Shown here piece by piece: positions 25,689-30,573 of a stretch of DNA of 30,573 nucleotides (position 1 is the first letter of the stretch; each line of letters opens with the position of its first letter). The DNA comes from JBFWQM01 sp050249455 (GTDB lineage: Bacteria > Pseudomonadota > Alphaproteobacteria > MPNO01 > VGEU01). The translations under genes and the position numbers were made by a program. Location of the stretch: positions 1 through 30,573 of the forward strand of contig JBFWQM010000028.1 in assembly GCA_050249455.1 (NCBI GenBank), given 5' to 3'. Under the pieces are notes generated by a model. The model worked only from the letters and a program-made list of their open reading frames with translations. It ran no database searches and was not told the origin of the DNA.

Positions 25689-28184
25689 ATGACCGACGAC
25701 CGGCAGACCGCCCAGGGGCGCAAGCGACCCCGCCGCCTGACGAAACTCCTGCTGGCAATCGCGGCCTGCGTCGCGGTGCTGGGGCTGCTGGGCGTCGGCG
25801 GCGTGATCGGCGCGATCTATTACTACGGCCGGGGCCTGCCCGACCACGAGCAGCTCGCCACCTACGAGCCGCCGGTGATGACCCGCGTCCATGCCGGCGA
25901 CGGCCGGCTGATCGCCGAGCTGGCGACCGAACGGCGGGTCTTCGTCCCGGTCTGGGCCATGCCCAAGGTCGTGGTGAAGGCGTTCATCTCGGCCGAGGAC
26001 AAGACTTTCTACGAGCATTCCGGCATCGATTTTTCTGGCATCGCGCGGGCCATCCTCACCAACGTCGAGCGGATGGGCAGCAACCGCCGGCCGGTCGGCG
26101 CCTCCACCATCACGCAGCAGGTGGCGAAGAACTTCCTGCTGACCAACGAGGTGTCGTTCGAGCGCAAGATCAAGGAAGCGCTGCTCGCGATGCGCATCGA
26201 GAAGGCGCTGAGCAAGGACCGCATCCTGGAGCTCTACCTCAACGAGATCTATCTCGGCTTCGGCTCCTACGGCGTCGCCGCCGCGGCGCTCAACTACTTC
26301 AACAAGCCGCTCGACGAGCTGACGCTCGGCGAGGCGGCGTTCATCGCCGCCCTGCCCAAGGCGCCCAACAACTACAACCCGGTGCGCCGGCCGGAGGCCG
26401 CCAAGTTCCGCCGCGACTACGTCATCAACCGCATGCTGGAGGACGGCTTCGTCACCCGCGAGCAGGCGGCCGACGCGATCGCCTCGCCGCTGACCGTAGC
26501 CAGGCACAACGAGACTGAAATCACCCGCGCCGACTACTTCGTGGAGGAGGTGCGCCGCCAGCTCATCGACCGCTACGGCGACAAGAGGGTCTACGGCGGC
26601 GGCCTGTCGGTGCGCACTACGATCGACACCCGCCTGCAGGCGATCGCCGACGCGTCACTGCGCGACGGGCTGATTGCCTATGACCGCCGGCACGGCTGGC
26701 GTGGGCCGCTCGGCCGGATGGGCGACCTGTCGAGCTGGCAGAAGAAGCTTGCCGATTTCCCCTCGGTGCCCGAGATGCCGTCGTGGCGCCGTGCCGTGGT
26801 GACGGCGGTCGGCGACGACCGGGCCGACATCGGCCTCGACGACGGCGAGCGCGGCCGCATCCCGATGTCCGACCTCGGCTGGGCGCGCCCGACCCAGTCC
26901 GACCAGCGGCTCGGCCCGCCGCCGCGCCGGCCGGCCGACGTGCTCTCGGTCGGCGACGTGGTGCTGGTCGAGCCGGGCAAGGACGCCGGCCAGTTCGCCC
27001 TGCGCCAGGTGCCGGAGGTTTCCGGCGGCCTCGTCGCGCTCGACCCGCACACCGGGCGCGTGCTCGCGATGTCGGGCGGCTTCTCCTACTCGATGAGCCA
27101 GTTCAACCGTGCCACGCAGGCGCAGCGCCAGCCCGGCTCGTCGTTCAAGCCGTTCGTCTACATGGCGGCGCTGGAAAACGGATTCACGCCGTCCACCACC
27201 GTGCTCGACGCCCCGATCGCGATCGACCAGGGGCCGGGGCTCGCCCAGTGGCGGCCGTCCAACTACCGCCAGGAATATTACGGGCCAACCACCTTGCGCG
27301 TCGGGCTGGAAAAGTCGCGCAACCTGATGACCGTCCGCCTGGCGCAGGAGGTCGGCATCGACCGGGTCGCCGACGTCGCCGAACGGTTCGGCGTGTTCGA
27401 CCACATGCCGCGCATGCTGTCGATGGCGCTGGGCGCCGGCGAGACCACGCTGCTGCGCATGACGGCGGCCTACGGGATGATCGTCAACGGCGGCAGCTAC
27501 CTGACGCCGACCATCATCGACCGGGTGCAGGACCGCAACGGCAAGACCATCTACCGTCACGACCAGCGCCCGTGCCCCGACTGCCGGGGCCTGCCGTGGC
27601 GCGGCGACGACGCGCCGGAGGTGCCCGACGACCGCAGCACGGTGGTCGACCGCATCACCGCCTACCAGATGACGGCGATGCTGCAGGGCGTGGCCGAGCG
27701 CGGTACGGCGGCGCGGCTGCGGGCGCTGCGCCGGCCGCTCGGCGGCAAGACCGGCACCACCAACGACAGCTTCGACGCGTGGTTCATCGGCTTCTCGCCC
27801 GACCTCGTGGTCGGCACCTATATCGGCTTCGACACCCCGCGGACGCTGGGCGACCGCGAGACCGGCTCGTCGGCGGCGCTGCCGATCTTCCAGTCGTTCA
27901 TGGACAAGGCGCTGGGCGACAAGCCGTCGGTGCCGTTCCGCATCCCGCCGGGGGTCCGGCTGGTGCGCGTGAACCCGGCCAACGGCCAGCTTGCCGCGGC
28001 CGGCGAGCGCGGCGTGATCCTGGAGGCGTTCCGCCCCGGAACGGAGCCGGGCACCGGCTACCAGCCCGGCCGGCGGCCGGTCGACGAGTCGATCCCGACC
28101 GCGGCCGATGAAGGCGACATGCCGCCGGCGGCGACGGCGACGCCGCTGATGCCCGCGCGCGCCGGCGGCGATGGACTCTACTGA
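25689..28184 (+). CDS. mrcA: Penicillin-binding protein 1A (bifunctional)
   Basis: 831 residues. A short cytoplasmic basic tail and one membrane segment (about 18-46) precede the GT51 transglycosylase domain: SAEDKTFYEHSG with catalytic E103, GASTITQQVAKN, and LYLNEIYLG. An OB-like domain follows. The transpeptidase has S484-S-F-K487 (nucleophile S484), K542-S-R-N545 and K687-TGTT. It polymerises and cross-links peptidoglycan in the periplasm. A CPDC pair (C629, C632) before the KTG region could form a disulfide; such pairs occur in related proteins. It lies 155 bp after the amidase, so cell-wall synthesis and hydrolysis genes are adjacent. Its stop is six bases from that of the convergent OMP gene. 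Confidence 0.96.
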   Translation: MTDDRQTAQGRKRPRRLTKLLLAIAACVAVLGLLGVGGVIGAIYYYGRGLPDHEQLATYEPPVMTRVHAGDGRLIAELATERRVFVPVWAMPKVVVKAFISAEDKTFYEHSGIDFSGIARAILTNVERMGSNRRPVGASTITQQVAKNFLLTNEVSFERKIKEALLAMRIEKALSKDRILELYLNEIYLGFGSYGVAAAALNYFNKPLDELTLGEAAFIAALPKAPNNYNPVRRPEAAKFRRDYVINRMLEDGFVTREQAADAIASPLTVARHNETEITRADYFVEEVRRQLIDRYGDKRVYGGGLSVRTTIDTRLQAIADASLRDGLIAYDRRHGWRGPLGRMGDLSSWQKKLADFPSVPEMPSWRRAVVTAVGDDRADIGLDDGERGRIPMSDLGWARPTQSDQRLGPPPRRPADVLSVGDVVLVEPGKDAGQFALRQVPEVSGGLVALDPHTGRVLAMSGGFSYSMSQFNRATQAQRQPGSSFKPFVYMAALENGFTPSTTVLDAPIAIDQGPGLAQWRPSNYRQEYYGPTTLRVGLEKSRNLMTVRLAQEVGIDRVADVAERFGVFDHMPRMLSMALGAGETTLLRMTAAYGMIVNGGSYLTPTIIDRVQDRNGKTIYRHDQRPCPDCRGLPWRGDDAPEVPDDRSTVVDRITAYQMTAMLQGVAERGTAARLRALRRPLGGKTGTTNDSFDAWFIGFSPDLVVGTYIGFDTPRTLGDRETGSSAALPIFQSFMDKALGDKPSVPFRIPPGVRLVRVNPANGQLAAAGERGVILEAFRPGTEPGTGYQPGRRPVDESIPTAADEGDMPPAATATPLMPARAGGDGLY

Positions 28185-28190
28185 GCCGCC

Positions 28191-28832
28191 TCAGAACTGC
28201 CAGGCGAGGCCGAATTCCAGGTTGCTCGAGTGGAAGTCGAGCGTGCTGCCGGCCAGTTGCAGATCGGTGGTCGCGAAATACTTGTACCCGACGCTGAAGA
28301 ACAGCTCCGGCATGACCGCCATGCGCACGCCGGCCATCGCCTGGTAGGCGAAGGCATAGTCGGAGGCGTCGAGCCCGATGCCGCTGGAATCGATCGTCGC
28401 CTTGGAGATACCCATCCCGCCGCCGACATAGGGGATCAGCCAGCCCCACCGCACCGGATCGTAGAACACGTTCACCATCGCGGTGTAGTGGGTCAGGTCG
28501 CCGTTCAGGTTGGCGACCGGCCGCGCCGAGCCGAAGCCGCCGACGAACAGCTGGTCGTTGTCGATCTGGCGCATCATGGCCTCGCCCTCGACCCTGAGGC
28601 CATTGCCGAACGAATAGCCGACCATGACTCCGTAGCCGAAGTCGTGCTGGAAGGTCAGCCGGCCGTCGGCGCCGCCGGGGTTGCGGGCATCCTCCACCGT
28701 CGATTCCGGCGGCCAGACATAGGTGGCGACGATCCCGGCATAGACGCCGCGGGGCAGCTCGGCCGCCGCCGCGACGGCGCTGCCGGAAGCCAGGATCAGT
28801 GCCGCCAGCGACGCCCGACGCAGATACATCAT
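28191..28832 (-). CDS. Outer-membrane beta-barrel protein (OmpA/opacity-like)
   Basis: 213 residues. A signal peptide (about 1-23, SAVAAAA) precedes alternating amphipathic strands rich in Gly and aromatic residues: GYGVMVGYSFGNGLRVEGEAMMR, WLIPYVGGGMGISKA, FAYQAMAGVRMAVMPELFFSVGYKYF. It ends LEFGLAWQF, the terminal Phe recognised by the BAM machinery. About eight strands are expected. No peptidoglycan-binding domain is attached, so this is a small barrel of unknown job, perhaps structural or adhesive. Either of two adjacent ATGs (28832 or 28829) may be the start; the upstream signal is weak. It diverges from prfB over 173 bp. Confidence 0.85.
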   Translation of the reverse strand: MMYLRRASLAALILASGSAVAAAAELPRGVYAGIVATYVWPPESTVEDARNPGGADGRLTFQHDFGYGVMVGYSFGNGLRVEGEAMMRQIDNDQLFVGGFGSARPVANLNGDLTHYTAMVNVFYDPVRWGWLIPYVGGGMGISKATIDSSGIGLDASDYAFAYQAMAGVRMAVMPELFFSVGYKYFATTDLQLAGSTLDFHSSNLEFGLAWQF

Positions 28833-29005
28833 CGCTCGTTCCGCCCAAGTGGTCCGGCCAAGGGGTCCCGGCGGAGCGCCGGGCCGATTGTATTGTTGCG
28901 GCCCGATGAAATATCAAAGACGGCGGCATGACAACCGTGTTCGAGGCTTGCCGCGCCGGCGCGTTCCGCGATACGAACACGGCCCATTGCACAGGAGTGA
29001 CGTCC

Positions 29006-30140
29006 ATGCGGGCGGAGATCGAATCGATCGTCCAAGACGTCGAGCAGTCGCTGGGACTGCTCGGGAGGCATCTTTGACCCGGAGCAGGCCGAGCGCCGGC
29101 TGGCGGAGCTGAACGCGCGCGCCGAGGATCCCGGGATCTGGAACGACTCGGCGGCGGCGCAGAAGCTGATGCGCGAGCGCAACCGGCTGGAGGAGAGCAT
29201 CAAGCAGTTCCGCGGCATCGAGCGCGAGCTGCGCGACAACCTGGAGCTGCTGGAGCTCGCCGAGGCCGAGGACGACCCCGCCACCGTCTCGGAGGTGGAG
29301 AACGCGCTGCGCAACCTGAAGGCGCAGGCGCAGAAGGCGGAGCTCGCCACGCTGCTGTCGGGCGAGGCCGACGGCAACGACACCTTCCTGGAGATCCACG
29401 CCGGCGCCGGCGGCACGGAGTCGCAGGACTGGGCGCAGATGCTGCTGCGCATGTACATGCGCTGGGCGGAGGCGCACGACTACAAGGTCGAGCTGGTCGA
29501 AGAGAGCCCGGGCGAAGAGGCCGGCATCAAGTCGGCCACCGTCAAGGTGATCGGCCCCAACGCCTATGGCTGGCTGAAGACCGAGAGCGGCGTGCACCGG
29601 CTGGTGCGCATCTCGCCGTTCGATTCCAACGCGCGGCGCCACACCAGCTTCGCCTCGGTGTGGGTCTACCCGGTGATCGACGACAACATCGTGGTCGAGA
29701 TCCTCGACAAGGACCTGCGCATCGACACCTACCGCGCCTCCGGCGCCGGCGGCCAGCACGTCAACCGCACCGACAGCGCGGTACGCATCACCCACAATCC
29801 GACCGGCATCGTGGTTGCCTGCCAGACCGACCGGTCGCAGCATCGCAACCGCGCGATCGCCTTCGACATGCTGCGCGCGCGGCTCTACGAGGCCGAGCTG
29901 CAGAAGCGCGAGGCCAAGGCGCAGGCCGAGTTCGAGGCCAAGAGCGAGATCGGCTGGGGCCGCCAGATCCGCTCCTACGTCCTGCAGCCCTACCAGATGG
30001 TCAAGGACCTGCGGACGGGGGTGGAGAAGGGCAACGCGCCGGGCGTGCTCGACGGCGACCTCGACGACTTCATGGCCGCGTCGCTCGCCCAGCGCCTCGG
30101 ACGCACCACCGGCGAAGGGACGACCGCCGACCTGGACTAA
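29006..30140 (+). CDS. prfB: Peptide chain release factor 2, made by +1 programmed frameshift
   Basis: 377 residues after frameshifting, the normal RF2 length. The ATG at 29006 has AGGAG eight bases upstream. Frame one encodes 23 residues to CTT-TGA (29072-29077). After +1 slippage the ribosome reads GAC at 29076, giving HLDPEQAERRLAELNARAED and the rest of RF2. The stop-codon recognition tripeptide SPF is at 203-205 and the catalytic GGQ at 248-250 in GAGGQHVNRT. RF2 ends translation at UGA and UAA. The interrupting UGA is an RF2 stop codon, so the protein controls its own level. Read as a single frame, the gene seems to begin only at 29169, losing the N-terminus. Confidence 0.97.
29063..29078 (+). 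promoter_or_regulatory. prfB programmed +1 frameshift site
   Basis: GGGAGG (29063-29068), CAT, then CTTTGAC (29072-29078). This matches the E. coli prfB arrangement: an internal Shine-Dalgarno-like run three bases before CUU, then UGA followed by C, a poor termination context. Low RF2 lets the ribosome slip from CUU to UUU and continue in the +1 frame. Confidence 0.95.
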
Positions 30141-30167
30141 GGTGGGCGAACCGACAGGGAGACGGCG

Positions 30168-30573
30168 ATGGCCGACACGGCAATCCCCCAGATCGACATC
30201 GCCGCCGCGCGGCGCGGCGATGCGGCGGCGGTGCGCGTGGCGGCGGCGGCGATCGACGCGGCGTGCACCGACACCGGTTTCTTCACCATCGTCGGGCACG
30301 GCGTGCCGGCCGACCTGATCGCCGAGACGCGGGGCAGGGCGGTCGAGTTCTTCGCGCTGCCCGCCGAGGAGAAACTCAAGGTCGAGCGGCCGCCGCAGAA
30401 GATCAGCCGCGGCTACAACCGGATCGGCGACCGCTCGCTCGCCTACTCGCTCGGCGTCGCCGCGCCGCCCGACATCCAGGAGGCGTTCGCCTTCGGCCCC
30501 GACGACACCTCGGAGGCCGACTGGCGCGCCGGCGACGTCGCCGCCGCCATGCTGGCGCGCAACCTGTGGCCCG
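30168..30573 (+). CDS. 2-oxoglutarate/Fe(II)-dependent oxygenase, N-terminal part (cut by window end)
   Basis: 135 complete codons remain. The start AIPQIDIAAARRGD and the segment DTGFFTIVGHGVPADLIAE followed by FFALPAEEKLKV are typical of the DIOX_N domain of isopenicillin N synthase-like oxygenases. SRGYNRIGDRS and EAFAFGP continue the pattern. The HxD...H iron ligands would lie beyond the window end, so activity cannot be judged, and the substrate is unknown. The ATG has AGGGAG upstream and sits 27 bp after prfB, possibly in the same transcript. Confidence 0.85.
   Translation, partial: MADTAIPQIDIAAARRGDAAAVRVAAAAIDAACTDTGFFTIVGHGVPADLIAETRGRAVEFFALPAEEKLKVERPPQKISRGYNRIGDRSLAYSLGVAAPPDIQEAFAFGPDDTSEADWRAGDVAAAMLARNLWP

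Noticed and set aside
29075..29077. In-frame TGA early in prfB read as a nonsense mutation
   Set aside because: The surrounding sequence is the known +1 frameshift site, and RF2 continues perfectly in the shifted frame.

Overview
The window is a gene-dense, GC-rich piece of a Gram-negative chromosome. It most resembles an alphaproteobacterium of the Rhodospirillales/Rhizobiales kind. The support is an NDUFA12 complex I accessory subunit next to MlaD and a DUF2155 protein, the aroQ-accB-accC-aat operon, a fold-III ornithine decarboxylase, and an RNase E with an acidic insert in its S1 domain and Arg-rich tail. The lineage is inferred from gene families and gene order only. No tRNA, rRNA, insertion sequence, prophage or CRISPR array was seen.

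Layout: 1-2424 carries the end of clpS and all of clpA (+), closed by a clear terminator and followed by a paired palindromic repeat. 2662-5476 is a minus-strand run: RidA family protein, FemAB/GNAT-like protein, LLM flavin oxidoreductase. 5600-7897 (-) is the most unusual gene: a 765-residue relative of the class II (B12-dependent) ribonucleotide reductase NrdJ that keeps both flanks of the enzyme but has lost the catalytic centre, with its own TTG start, ribosome binding site and terminator. 8166-10192 (+) is a tightly overlapping envelope/respiration operon: NDUFA12, mlaD, methyltransferase, DUF2155. It converges on and overlaps the minus-strand operon aroQ-accB-accC-aat (13055-10129). 13183-16147 (+) holds a PAS_5 protein, a small membrane-anchored unknown, ornithine decarboxylase and, after a nested inverted repeat, maleylacetoacetate isomerase. 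16154-18340 (-) is an M48 metalloprotease followed by a DsbA-family protein. 18360-20783 (+) is a gamma-glutamyltransferase-like lipoprotein without a recognisable catalytic Thr, plus a class I aminotransferase. rne (-) and amidase/PBP1a (+) diverge from a 475 bp intergenic region. An outer-membrane barrel protein (-) faces the end of PBP1a. prfB (+) follows and carries the classic +1 programmed frameshift. A 2-oxoglutarate/Fe(II) oxygenase is cut by the window end.

How the genes work together: several blocks concern the envelope (MlaD, DUF2155, M48 protease, DsbA-like, GGT-like lipoprotein, amidase, PBP1a, OMP). AccB and AccC supply malonyl-CoA for fatty acids. ClpS/ClpA and Aat belong to one pathway: Aat adds Leu/Phe to protein N-termini and ClpS delivers such substrates to ClpAP. 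RNase E and RF2 are housekeeping RNA and translation factors. The best candidates for undescribed biology are the core-deleted NrdJ paralogue and, second, the GGT-like lipoprotein.
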